Below, in pieces: positions 49,107 through 60,238 of a stretch of 64,000 nt of DNA. Within the stretch, counting starts at the first letter, position 1, and the number at the start of each line of letters is the position of its first letter. Source of the DNA: Chrysaora quinquecirrha. Lineage: Eukaryota; Cnidaria; Scyphozoa; Semaeostomeae; Pelagiidae. The DNA is taken from assembly GCA_014526335.1 (NCBI GenBank), contig JACTAT010000120.1, positions 525,501-589,500 of the forward strand, read 5' to 3'. The notes beneath the pieces are model-generated. The model saw only the letters and a program-made list of their open reading frames with translations. It did not search any database and was not told where the DNA came from. The translations under genes and the position numbers were made by a program.

Positions 49107-50320
49107 AATGTTTATAATCCTGATTTCGTGCATGAACTTGAGGTGAGACCTCAGTATGCAAAATTTTCACGGTAATGAGACAGGATAAAACCGTGTTGGT
49201 TTTGCCTGAAAGGCAACAAGTGATTAGCTTCATTTGCGACGTTACTTGGTAAATTTACAGAAATTCTAAACCAAGTTTAAGTCTAGCTAATTGAATTAGC
49301 AAAAATGACTACGAACAAAAATGACTACGGACGCCGGTGTGTGGGGGGGGGGGAGGGACTGGCCATGGGTCCATCACACGTGTTAAACTAGGACCTGAAA
49401 GTTCTTGAACAAAACGAACCTCGCGAAAGATAACTGATATGAGGACGTTACCTAATGCTCAAATAGATTACGAAATTTCTTTTCGCTGCTGTCAAATTGG
49501 CTGTGGTTGGATTTGCACAATATTTTGATACAGCTTCCACTTTGTAAGCAATGTAAGTTGCAGTAGCAATATCTTCAAGCCATTAACTGATAGATGATTT
49601 GATCTACGGCTCTGCTTTTTACTTTATCTCTTTTCAGTTTGAAGTTGGGATCAGTCGATTTTGACGCAGGACCTGCTAGCCGTACTTATATTGGGTATAC
49701 TAAGCTTTTACTTAGACCTTTAGTTTTATTTATTCAGTTTTTTGAGATCTTAGATTAAAATAGAACAATTATTTCATCTACATATACTGCGGCAACGGAT
49801 AATGAGTTAGTGAAATGTAAGCAGTTTATCTGATCCACATTTTGTGAATCGCATACGGTGGATGCTGGAGAAATGCCGATAGGTTCAAATCATGACTCTT
49901 GGGAAACCTCTTTAGACCACACCCTTTATATTGCTTGGAAACGCCCTTTTATATTAGAGAAGCGCTTTTTTTAAGAACGTGAATTTTCCTTATGTTTTTT
50001 GTTCCTCCCACTTTCAAAGAAGCTTCAGTTCCTCCCATTCCCAAGAATCCACAAAGGGTCGGCTATACTGTAAATCACAAAATTACAACCCGTACAATCG
50101 CGAAACAGGGGAGGGGTTTAGATTCACGCATTTATGAAATTCTTAATTCACGAAATCCCACATAAAAATTGTCCAACAACGGGTCAGACAAAAACGCTTG
50201 GGGAACCAATAGTATAACCTTCCCTTTTTGGCAGAGAAAGGATGATCGAGTTGGATGTTCTTTTTTCTCTTGACAATGTGTTGTGTATTTGTATTTATTA
50301 TGTATTTGTTATTGTTGTTG
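49107..50320. other. No gene recognised; one possible orphan exon
   Basis: A 57-base stretch at 49638-49694 follows TCTCTTTTCAG and precedes GTATAC, and is open in only one frame (about 19 residues, containing SVDFDAGPASRTYIG). No neighbouring exon was found. A run of 11 G lies at 49343-49353. Confidence 0.3.
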
Positions 50321-50323
50321 ATA

Positions 50324-51000
50324 TTAGAGTTTGGGCCAGCCAGTGGCATATTGCGTTTTGCATATAATGGCAGAATAATTCGAAGTGTTGTTTTCCTGCG
50401 ATATTTCTTGCAATCTTCTGTCGGTAATATATTCTTTATTTGACATCAAGTGTATACATTTTCCTTGCTCTATATCTCTGTCAAATTGCTCTTCAACAAT
50501 TTCCTCTGAATAAGCTCTACGTAAAGCATCAGCAACATACATCTCTCTTCCTTTGTTATAAATTATCTCAATATCATATGCTTGTAGCTGCAACATCATT
50601 TGTTGCAGCCGCATAGGAGTTTGTTATATAGGCTTTTTCAGTATCACCTCAAGAGGCTTGTATACTGTCTTAACTCTAATCTTCTTGCCATGCACATATT
50701 GATGAAATCAGCTGCACCCAAAAACTATTGCAAGCATCTCCTTTTTAATTTGTGCCAAATTTTTTCTGGCTTACAGTCATGGCCTTACTTGCATATGCCA
50801 CTGGGCCTGTATCTTGTAAGATAGTTGCTCCCGGACCTCCATAGCTTGCGTCAACTTGCAAGGTTATCTCTTTGGTTACATCATAAAACTGAAGAAATTT
50901 AGGACTTTGTCAGCACTTTCTTAACATTATCAAATGCATTGCTGTGCCTTTCTGGCCGAAAAAGGGTCGATTTTGAGGTATTTGTTTCGTTTATCCAATT
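50324..51000 (-). mobile_element. Ty3/Gypsy pol fragment (RT/RNase H region)
   Basis: The minus-strand frame at 50324-50614 contains LQAYDIEIIYNKGREMYVAD, the RNase H to connection motif of Gypsy-type polyproteins (normally RYDFEVVYKPGKEMYIADTLSR). Further upstream on the minus strand, broken frames read segments like VDASYGGPGATILQDTGPVA, the start of RNase H. Several stops and shifts separate them. No LTR was seen, so this is a degenerate internal fragment. Confidence 0.8.
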
Positions 51001-51440
51001 GGCTGCTTATTAAAGCCTAAAGATATAGCCTATAAAGTGAACTGTTATGTTTTAGCAGGATTTTCGAAGTTGTTTTCACAACAACAGACAATGAATTATT
51101 TGTTTTATTTTTATGCTATTCAATTTGAATTGTTTTTCAAAGTTATTGAAAACAAGGAAAAAGCGCATGCGCATTTTCGCGTTTCACTTAACATAATCAC
51201 TCGTAAGCAAGTGCTTTCCACCCCGCACACGATAAGCAAAATGGCACGAATACCAAAAAATATCAAACATTTCATTTTCGATTTGAACAGGAAAATTTCT
51301 GACAGGTTTACCACCTCACACGGGAGAAATTTGCTTAAACAAAATGCCACGAATGACACTTTGCTTAAGCAAAATTCTCCCATGTGCACCAAATATTAGA
51401 ATTATTTACAAAAACAGGCTCTCAAATTAAAAATATTGCT

Positions 51441-51516
51441 TTTTTATCAGTTTATCAATACTTTTTCCGCTTGGTTAAAAGAGCTTTTTGAAAGGCGGAA
51501 GAATTGTTAGAAAGGC
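51441..51516 (+). repeat. Left copy of an imperfect direct repeat flanking the DIRS element
   Basis: About 75 bases, including AAAAGAGC and AGGCGGAAGAATT, recur in the same orientation at 61668-61743, just outside the other end of the DIRS element. DIRS insertions do not make target duplications, so this needs another explanation. Confidence 0.75.
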
Positions 51517-51597
51517 TAACAGTTTCAGAATTCCTAATTGGAGGAGACTCGGCGAACTCCGATTTGAGTTCTTCGAGCCTCCTCGTAGCATCGAGAT

Positions 51598-51729
51598 CGC
51601 TGTGCGCAGCACAGCTAATTACGTTCTAACTAGAGATATATTCCTATTGGTTATTCCAACTCGCTCTTGACAGCAATCAATCAAAAAAGTAATGAATACA
51701 CGCAACGACCCCATTTTCCTCAGTATTTT
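51598..51729. repeat. DIRS inverted terminal repeat, 3' side
   Basis: About 132 bases are nearly the exact reverse complement of 61474-61604, from GCTGTGCGCAGCACAG to CCTCAGTATTTT. Confidence 0.93.
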
Positions 51730-51794
51730 ACAGAAGAGCCATGAAGCTCATTCCTGTGAAGTTAATGGAAAAAAGAGGGGTTCGGGTTGGGTGG

Positions 51795-51941
51795 GCGCAC
51801 AGCGATCTCGATGCTACGAGGAGGCTCGAAGAACTCAAATCGGAGTTCGCCGAGTCTCCTCCAATTAGGAATTCTTTCTCACCTCCTCTCCGCATCGAGG
51901 CTCGCTGTGCGCAGCACAGCTAATTACGTTCTAACTAGAGA
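51795..51941. repeat. DIRS internal complementary region
   Basis: Its first half is the reverse complement of the outer left end of the element (the segment with TCGGAGTTCGCCGAGTCTCC). Its second half is the reverse complement of the outer right end (CTCACCTCCTCTCCGCATCG). The two are fused at AATTCT. In DIRS elements this region templates closure of the single-stranded circular replication intermediate. Confidence 0.93.
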
Positions 51942-51989
51942 CTTCAAAGCTCGTTTTTCCATTACCATCACCAGGCAATGAAAGCAAAC

Positions 51990-52310
51990 TATGGCAAGCC
52001 GTAGTGGACAAAAGGGGGTTGAGAATGATTTTATGTGTTCAGTTTGTATTTGTTGTTCGAGATTTTGAAGTTAATGTCTGAAATTTTGCAGTTTAGTGTC
52101 TGAGATTTGTATTTGATGTCTGAGATTTGTATTCGATGTTCGAGATTTGTGTTTAGTATTCGAGTTTCGTATTTGGTGTCCGAGTTTTGTGTTTGATGTC
52201 CGAGTTTTGGTTCGGTGTCCGAGTTTTTGGTTTGGTGTCCGAGTTTTTGGTTTGGTGTCCGAGTTTTGGCTTAGTGTTCGAGATTTGTTTTTGGTGTCCG
52301 ATTCCGATAC
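51990..52310. repeat. Left terminal inverted repeat built of 20-bp units
   Basis: After the outer 50 bases the repeat becomes about 13 units of the type AGTTTTTGGTTTGGTGTCCG, most regular toward the inside and more diverged toward the outside. Confidence 0.92.
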
Positions 52311-52343
52311 CGAGAAAAAAGCTTGGGTTGCACAAAATCCAAA

Positions 52344-54498
52344 ATGACCGACAGAATCAACAGTGCCTCTGACAGTAGTCAGCGTTTACTGTCTCGAATT
52401 GCAAACCAAATAGATGTTCTGTCTTCATCTTTAAATTTTAGTAGCCCTGGGGATGGCCAGCAACCTTCTTCAAGTCGTTTGCAGTCAGGAAATGTGACAG
52501 TAGAGGAAGAAGTGGCACGTGTATTTAATCGATCAGCTAGGCCTACTAGGCCAGTATCAACAGATAGGGCTTCACCGTCAGCAAATGTCCAAGCTAACCC
52601 AATGTATGCCACGAGGCGAAATTTTCAACAAAGTCAAATAAGACATCCGTATCAAAGAACTGCCAGGGCCAATAGGAAAGTTACGCTTGCGAACAAAGCC
52701 AAAGCTACCAACAGCAAAGGGCATTTCTATACAGATGTTATACTGTTACCAAGTCCTGATGCAGAAGAAGTTCCAAGGCAAGGGAAGAAAGTTTGGCTTT
52801 CTGAAAATGGATTCGTGATAACAGGGTGTAGAATTGAAAAGGGCTGGTCAGCACTTGAAGCTGAGAACAATTTAAGGTCAGTATTTTCAGAGAAGATCCC
52901 TCTTCATGTAAATTTACAGATACTGCATTCTGTGCATACAAAGATTATTCCACCAACTTTGGCACCTGGTCAATCTCTCGATGGAATGATAATGTATAGA
53001 CTGTTCAAAACAAAGGCTATTTATTTGCGCTCATCTGAAAAATTGTCCGATCAAAGTCATCAAAGTGGAGAAGTTTTGAGCAGTGAAGGAAGTGATATTG
53101 AAGATTTCCCACCCTTGTATGTGAATGATACCAGAAGTGGAACAAGCATGATTTTGAAGACAGAAAACACAAGTGATACCAGAAAGTTCATCACAATCAG
53201 CTGAAGCTCCAAATAATCTTGCACATGATTCACCAAATGTTATTGATTTAACAGAGGAATACACTGCCTTGTTAAACGATTCATTTCCATTTGAAGATGA
53301 TATGGAATTTGCAGAGGAAAAAGAACAAAGCAGCAAAGGTTCTGAAGAGGGAAAGAGTACGGATGATCAACCAGAAACAATTGAAGAAATAATCTGTCGA
53401 CTTTCTTCTGTCATTGGCTATGAGAATATTTCTAAATTTAATGTCAGTAGAAACCATTTGTGGGAGTCAGCAAAGAGGGGCTTCAGTAAGAAGTCATTCT
53501 CACCAAAAAACAAGATTTCTGTCATTTTTACTGATGATGCTGGTATTTCAGAAGGAGCAATAGATATGGGAGGCCCAACAAGGGAGTTTCTCACAATGCT
53601 CATGAATACCATCAGCAGAAGTTCATTGTTTGTTGGAAGTGAAGAAAACAGATTACTTAGCTGTTTCAGTAAAGAATTGCAAGATGGAGATTATTTTTTG
53701 GCTGGGAAGATTATTGCTGTTTCCATTGTTCATGGAGGACCCGGCCCAGAAAACTTTTCACCAATACTCTTTGACTCAATTGTTAAAGGGCCTGAAGCTG
53801 TAAAAGTCAGTGTAGATGATGTTTTCGATCACGAAGCAAAACAGCAACTGAGACGCCTTCAAGACTGCACATCAATCTCATCGATTGGTGCGTGTCTTGA
53901 TGAGATGGAAGCATTAATTGATTTCTCTGGTGTCAACCCCATGGTGCGTCATCCAGATGATAGATTTCGCATAATTGAAGATGTTTCCAAATGGCTTGTT
54001 GTTGGCAAGACAAGGCCAGCTCTGGAAAGCTTTAAAAATGGCTTAAACACACTTGGTGTTTTGGAGGCCATCAGAGCTCATCCAACAGCATTCAAAGCAA
54101 TTCTCTGTTACAATGAAAAAAGTTTCAATGCCAACACATTTCAGTCAATTTTTAGAATTTGTCGCAGTGAACAAGGTACAGAGAAATATGTAACTGAAAG
54201 TAAAGTCATCATGCATTTCCGTGATCTACTCCAGGACATTGAGGAAAATGATTCTGATCTATCATACCCAGAAATGCTTGCATTCACAACAGGAAGTTTG
54301 CAAATTCTACCTGCAGGATTTATCTCCAATCCAACAATTGAATTTTTGCATTCAAACAACAATGATGAAAGGAAATTTCCAATTGCAAATACATGCTCTT
54401 GCATTCTCCGTCTTCCAACATTCCATAAAGAATATTCAACATTCAAAGAATCCATGGAGTTTGCGATAAAAAACTGCAGAGGATTTGGAATGCCATGA
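52344..54498 (+). CDS. HECT-domain E3 ubiquitin ligase-like protein encoded by the transposon
   Basis: Two open frames, 52344 to about 53120 and about 53164-54498, are offset by one phase. A 43-base GT...AG segment (53121-53163) would join them in frame as a very small intron; a plain frameshift is the alternative. The product would be about 703 residues. The N-terminal third is Ser/Gln-rich and unassigned. The C-terminal part has the HECT N-lobe signature (GGPTREFLTMLM) and the C-lobe end NTCSCILRLP followed by GFG. The Cys in NTC, at the position of the ubiquitin-accepting catalytic cysteine, is present. HECT enzymes pass ubiquitin from E2 to substrate. Closest in style is the G2E3-like group. 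Being inside the element it is transposon cargo, perhaps modifying transposase or host factors. Confidence 0.82.
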
Positions 54499-55164
54499 TT
54501 GTAGCAGATAAGTCTTAAACTTGCAAGAGGGATATATTTGCACTTGATCTAAGACAGATCACTTAGTTATCTCAAGTATGAACATGCCAATTACATATAA
54601 CACTTTATTGTTCCTTTTCGTTAAATGTTTATTTTGTTATGTTTGGCCAACCAGGCCCATACGAAGTGGGGTGTAGATGGGCTGTAGGTGGACCATGATA
54701 TAATCATATATGAATTATTTTGTGTTAATTATTATTAATAAATCAATTAATTAATAATCTCTAGAATATTATATCCAGAATAATACTCATAATTAAAGTA
54801 TGACAGCGCATGCTGATTTCTATTGACCAGCCCCCTGTCAATTTCCTCCTACGGTCCTGGTTGGTTTGTTATTTTTATTTTCATAAACAAGTTAATATGT
54901 TATTGTTAAAAAATCTTGTGAAAAAAGATAGAATGTGTATATCTTAATTTTACAAGAAATAGACTTTTTTAATAAACAGTTAAGTTTTGAAAATGTATTG
55001 TTGCATTTGAGTCATGGTTATGTTAATTGTTATAGATGTAAAAATCATTTCAAGTTTCAACTTTCTGAAGTACCCTAACTTAGGTGTCATAAAAAACCCA
55101 ATAAAAACAAACTAGCTATCAAATAATGCCTCTATCCTCTAATAAAACATACAAGAAAGACTTC

Positions 55165-56646
55165 TTAATGCTGCAAAGAACTAATGAAGTCTCTTGTTTG
55201 AAGATAAAGATCTATCCCATGATTCATATCATCTGAAAGGGGATCAACCAAATTCGTCAGTGCTTCAAGATCTTCATTGTTTAAATTTAGTGAGAGTTCT
55301 TCTACTACTACATTGTTTTCAGTCTCAATTTCTACCACTCCACCTTGGAAGTCAACACCAAAAAGATCACCTTGTGCTTCATACATATTATCACTGTCAT
55401 TGATTGCTGATTGCAACATGCTTGCTGTCCAAATTGCAAGTGGTGATAAGTGGTTACCAGTTCGCATTCCATGATTATTCCACTGACTTGTGAATTCATC
55501 TAAAGATGCCTGAATCCTTGCCAAATATACAAAATGGAGAGAATACAAATCACTCTCATCATGCTCATCAAGGATTTCAGCATTCTCAAGGGATATAAAC
55601 AGGTCCTTATAATACGCATTTACAACCCTGTTTACATCAGACCAGAGTCTTTCTATTCTTTGATTATGGACACTTCGTCCAGCAATAAAGCTCCTCTGTT
55701 CATTCCTCTAATTTCAACCATGTATCTTGCCACATCTACATTTTCGGTACCACGGTCACCTCTAACCCTTGATGGAGTCCCAAATCTACTCACTCCATCT
55801 AAAAAGCAGTTAAGGGTTGTTCTTGCCAAATTGTTTGGAAAACACCTAAGATAAATAATAGTTCGACTATGACCATCGATGCATCCATGAAGCACAAATT
55901 TCCAAGAAATAAGTTTATGATTAGAGTCGATATGCCAAAGGTTGTTGGCAAATCCAACATTATATATTCTTCTTGCAATTGGCAATCTCTGTCTCACTGC
56001 TCTACCAATTGGGTCAACTACATTGAGTCGTTCCTTATTCTCCAACGTTGTACCCTAACGCCTCTTCCTCTAAGACTTCCCTTATCAGAGTCTCCCCAGC
56101 ATATGGAGTGAGACTAAGAACTTGTCTTATGCAAGTATCTAAATTCTCATTGTTAATATCATCAAAGGCATCATCTATGTTCAGCTCAATGCGTCTTCTT
56201 GCAACAGTGCGTGGATGCACACCAAGACAGCTAGCAATCTGCTTCCAAGTCATTCCTGTTTCTCTAAGATGCTGTAACTGCTCTTTCGTAATGTTAAACT
56301 TTGGCCTTCCACCTGTTAAAACAATTGGTGCTCTATATTCATCTTCGGAATGTTGCTGATCATGATTGGCTTTCCTACATGCTTCCCTAAGCACACCATG
56401 TAATGAATGTGCAAGCTGTTCCAAAAGGGTCTTAATTGAGTTGGAATCTTCAACTATGGCTGCTTCCATGCTAATGACAATCCTGGTATATTCTTCCAGC
56501 CTTCTTATAGCATGTTCCATTCCTACCCAATCTGCATCTTCCTGTGTGAGCAATTCTATGCAACGGCTTAAACGAGAAAAGAAATGACGAAGTTCTTGAC
56601 CGCTCCAGCATCCATGTCCATCTTGATCTTGATCTTGATCTTTCAA
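55165..56646 (-). pseudogene. IS3EU-like DDE transposase (integrase fold), two frameshifts
   Basis: Three overlapping frames make up one protein: 56035-56646, 55653-56045, and one open from about 55682 down to 55165. The first has acidic and helical N-terminal parts and a helix-turn-helix at residues 119-152 (LRETGMTWKQIASCLG). The second has the first catalytic Asp in WHIDSNHKL and the second in RGDRGTEN. The third has the catalytic Glu in NQRIERLW, then the C-terminal region with WNNHGMRTGNHLSP. Shifts fall near 56040 and near 55680. The DDE residues are all kept, so the lesions are recent or sequencing indels. As written, the transposase is inactive. Confidence 0.85.
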
Positions 56647-56800
56647 GATGGAATCAAAGCAAGATATCTTTGCCCTGCATTACATTGCCCAAATAATTGG
56701 TCACCAGCACAGATTTTGAATTCAAATCTTATTTGGTCACCAGCACAGATTTTGAATTCAAATCTTATTTGGTTCTATGTGGTAGAAAGAATCTCATAAC

Positions 56801-57111
56801 GGACACCAAGCCAAAAACTCGGACACCAAACCAAAAACTCGGACACCAAACCAAAAACTCGGACACCAAACCAAAAACTCGGACACCAAACCAAAACTCG
56901 GACATCAAACACAAAACTCGGACACCAAATACGAAACTCGAATACTAAACACAAATCTCGAACATCGAATACAAATCTCAGACATCAAATACAAATCTCA
57001 GATACTAAACTGCAAAATTTCAGACACTAACTGCAAAATCTCGAACAACAAATACAAACTGAACACATAAAATCATTCTCAACCCCCTTTTGTCCACTAC
57101 GGCTTGCCATA
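56801..57111. repeat. Right terminal inverted repeat built of 20-bp units
   Basis: Mirror of the left repeat: about 13 units of the type CGGACACCAAACCAAAAACT, followed by the 50-base outer end. The inner units number four nearly identical copies here against two on the left, so the array has expanded or contracted on one side. Confidence 0.92.
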
Positions 57112-57268
57112 GCAAACCTAGATACGATATTTGACATTGGTAGCAACACCCACGTAAAATCGTTTATCAACGAGTTTGTCAAATATAATTCAATAAACAA
57201 GAAACATACGCAAGAATGATAACAAGCGAAGTCAATAAATCAAAAGAATGCATGAGTCAATAAATTCA

Positions 57269-58432
57269 TCAATCATTCGTTGACGTATCGGCAAAAGTTC
57301 TCGTAATTGAATTTGAGAGTTCACTAGATGGCAAAAACTTGTTTACGCGATTGTAATGTTTGTTAAAAGTACGTAAACAAGACCAATCTCCAGCTTGTAA
57401 AACGTTGTCAATCGAGACATTATTTTGCAAAGCATATGACGCAGTAGCCCCCCTGACACTGTGTGCTCCAAAGATACGAATATTTATCCCAGAGTCATGT
57501 AAAACACTGCGAATCCATCGCGCCAATGTGTCAGTAGATACTGGTCGATGAGGAGGGCGCCAGCTAAGAAAAAGTTGATGGAACTCGTTCTGGCGAAATT
57601 CAGCAGTCTTTTCAATATATAACTTTAGAAGGTCGACTGTGTGAAGACAATCTTCCTCTGTTGCTGAGGGAAGAGTAATAACAAAACAAGGTCTCTGACG
57701 AGAAACTTTTAAATCAGCATATATATACAAATAAGTCGCATTCTGGTGGAAAAATATATATCTACAATCAATCAAGGATAGTGTATGAACTCTTTGAACA
57801 GAAACACAAGCAAGTGTTGTTGCAAGTTTTCGAGTGATGTCCTTCAAAGGCGAAGATGCGGAAATAGTCCACGCAGCAAGATGTCGAAGTAAAGTTTTCG
57901 CGTCCCACAAAAGGGGATATTTAGACTGTGGTGAGCGTAAGTTTCTAACACCATGAACAAAACGTGAAATAAGTGGATGTTTTCCAATCTGGATATCCGG
58001 ATACAAAACTGATAACGCACTACGTGCTTTATTTATTTGCGAGTAGCCAATGCCACGATCGAAGAGGAAAGTTAAAAAACTCAGTACTGATTCTACAGAG
58101 GGTTCATCGGAATTAAAGTGTTTTTCACAGCAAAATGAAAGCCATTGTCGAATGATTGACGAGTAGTTTTTCTGCGTGTTTTTCTTCCAACTTGCGAGCA
58201 TGATTTCGAATGTTTTTTGAGGAAGTTGGCATGAAGATAGTTGTTTGCTGACAATTTGCAAGCCACGAATTTCATTTTCGGTAAAAGAAGATGCTTGATT
58301 TCGGGTTTGCCTGGACATCTGAGCAAGGAAGGAAAAGACGGTAGTAAAATAGGATAATCTACAAGGTAAGAAGATAGCATTGGAAACCATGGTTGGCTCG
58401 GCCAAAAGGGACAAATTAGAACAATTATGCAA
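57269..58432 (-). CDS. DIRS tyrosine recombinase
   Basis: The frame is intact, up to 387 residues; the true start is probably the Met of MSRQTRNQASS near residue 39. The N-terminal SAM-like core-binding domain (KNTQKNYSSIIRQWLSFC) is followed by the catalytic domain with Arg in VQRVHTLSL, HxxR in GAHSVRGATASYA, Trp in QAGDW and the nucleophilic Tyr in TFNKHYNR. The RHRWY set is complete. The enzyme integrates the circular DNA copy without target duplication. It overlaps the end of the RT/RNase H frame by about 340 bases in another phase, as is usual in DIRS elements. Confidence 0.95.
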   Translation of the reverse strand: MHNCSNLSLLAEPTMVSNAIFLPCRLSYFTTVFSFLAQMSRQTRNQASSFTENEIRGLQIVSKQLSSCQLPQKTFEIMLASWKKNTQKNYSSIIRQWLSFCCEKHFNSDEPSVESVLSFLTFLFDRGIGYSQINKARSALSVLYPDIQIGKHPLISRFVHGVRNLRSPQSKYPLLWDAKTLLRHLAAWTISASSPLKDITRKLATTLACVSVQRVHTLSLIDCRYIFFHQNATYLYIYADLKVSRQRPCFVITLPSATEEDCLHTVDLLKLYIEKTAEFRQNEFHQLFLSWRPPHRPVSTDTLARWIRSVLHDSGINIRIFGAHSVRGATASYALQNNVSIDNVLQAGDWSCLRTFNKHYNRVNKFLPSSELSNSITRTFADTSTND

Positions 58433-60238
58433 GACAGATGATTAGTTAGCTTGTGTAAAACTTTGCTAATCTGATTGAATGGTGGAAATGCATAGCCATA
58501 TTTGTTATCCCAGGAATGGGAAAAAGCATTTACTCCGATGCAGAAAGGATCGGGGCGCCATGAATAGAATTGTGGCACCTTGTTATTTAGGCGGGAAGCA
58601 AACAAATCGATCTGTGGTGTCCCAAAATGCGTACAAAGACGATCAAAAATGGCTATGTCAAGACTCCATTCAATATTGTCGATAAATTTCCTGGACAATC
58701 TATCAGCTAAGGTATTGTTTATGCCAGGTATATGAATAGCAGTTAAGGAGACTTGATTATCGATGCACCAGAGCCAGATTTTACGGCTCAAGTAATTTAA
58801 TGAAGGGCTATGACAGCCACCAAACTTATTAACGTATGATATAGCTGTTGTATTATCGCAGTGCAATCTAACGTTATGTTCTGCGATGAAATCATGAAAT
58901 GCAAATAGAGCAAATTGTATCGATTGGAGTTCGAGAAAATTTATGTGTTTTGTTTTCTCTCGTTGTGACCAACGGCCACCCGTTTGTTGGAGTAATTGTC
59001 CTCCTTGGAAAAGAGTAGCTCCCCAACCGAGCTCACTAGCATCGGTATATATTTCGTATTGCCATTTGTCAAGGCCTAGAATATCATCAATTGAACGGCC
59101 ATTGTGGGTCCTTAGATTTTTGATCCACCAACAAAGTTCTGAGCGAATTTTGCGGGACAGATAGACCCTCTCATCATAGTTACCTAAGCGTTGTAGATTT
59201 TGTGTTTTATAAATTTCAAGGTAGCGGGTATGGAGCTGAGCATATCGAACTGCAAGAAAAGAAGAGACAAGTAAACCGATAACCTTGGCAAATGAGCGAA
59301 TTGTTACGTGACGTTGTTCGATCAGTTCCGAACAAGCAAGCTCAATTTTCGTAACTTTATCGTCAGGTAAACTGACAGAGTAAGTTTCTGAATCGATTAC
59401 AAATCCAAGGTGGTTTATGCTTTTCGCAGGGGTAAAAGACGATTTATCGCAATTTACCGTAAAGCCAAGGCTTTCAAGGAGAGCCATTGCTCGACTTGTC
59501 TCTTCTTGCAAAGTTGTTTCGGAATTGTTGATATACAAACTATCGTCAATGTAGTATGTGCAGTTAATGCTCTCTCGCCGTAATTGTGAAAAAAATCGGC
59601 TTCATAACTTTTGTAAAAAAGAATGGAGCGAGGCTTAAGCCAAAGCAAAGACACTGATATTCATAGATTTCATCCTTCCACATAAAACGAAGATATTTTC
59701 GATATTGTTTTGCAATTGGCAGGGAAAAATAAGCGTCTTTTAAATCAAGAGACGTCATAAACGAATTCCTCTTGATAAGAGGTAAAATCGTCAGAATGTG
59801 TTCCATTTTGAAATGAATCTTTTCAACAAACTTATTCAGTTTTTTGAGATTTATGATAGTTCGTAAACCCCCTGACTTTTTAGGTCGGGTAAAAATATTT
59901 GAAATGAATTGGGTCTTAATCGGATCGACAGGAACTATCGCACCTTTTTGCAGGAGCGTTTGAATTTCGGTATCGATGCAAGTAACTTCGTCCTCACAAA
60001 ACGGAATCGGTTTTGGAGGGAGAAGTTGGAAAGGAGTGACAGTAAAATTGATACGAATGCCACGAACAAGGCTGAGTACAAATTTATTTGAAGTTATTTT
60101 ACGCCAGTTATGAAGAAAACATTTAGTTTTTCCCGTTACCTGTTGTTCTTGAGTCACTTTTGTTGGTTCCTTTTCATGAATGATGGGTTGTTCTGAGACT
60201 GATTGGTCGTCTGTTTCTGGCCTTGCTTCGAACGCCAA
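58093..60238 (-). pseudogene. DIRS reverse transcriptase/RNase H, single frameshift
   Basis: Frames 59564-60238 and 58093-59538 are parts of one protein. The first carries RT motifs: FTRPKKSGGLRTIINLKKLN, the catalytic Asp in SLDLKDAYFSLPI, and CFGLSLAPFFFTKVM. The YIDD motif (59542-59553) lies in the second phase. The break maps to a run of seven T on the minus strand (59589-59595); six would restore the phase. Then come RNase H motifs (YTDASELGWGATLF, NFLELQ, HCDNTTAISYVNKFGG, HIPGINNTLADRLSR) and the usual C-terminal extension (DPFCIGVNAFSHSW). It overlaps both gag and recombinase frames. Confidence 0.93.

Larger units (their letters stand above)
51990..57111. mobile_element. IS3EU-like DNA transposon, 5122 bp, carrying a HECT gene
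   Basis: The ends are TATGGCAAGCCGTAGTGG and its complement, flanked by identical 6-bp duplications GCAAAC (51984-51989 and 57112-57117). IS3EU elements are described with 6-bp duplications and TAY...RTA ends, which fits. The long inverted repeats each consist of about thirteen 20-bp units. Two convergent genes lie inside: a HECT protein on plus (52344-54498) and a broken DDE transposase on minus (55165-56646), with about 670 bases of AT-rich sequence between. A 36-bp tandem dimer lies at about 56698-56770. It inserted into an existing DIRS copy between its recombinase gene and complementary region. Confidence 0.85.

Noticed and set aside
48527..49233. Frames spanning the N stretch
   Set aside because: They consist almost entirely of undetermined residues over an assembly gap.
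56697..56948. Repetitive frame with NSDTKPKTRTP-like periodicity
   Set aside because: It is a translation of the 20-bp units of the transposon TIR, not a gene.
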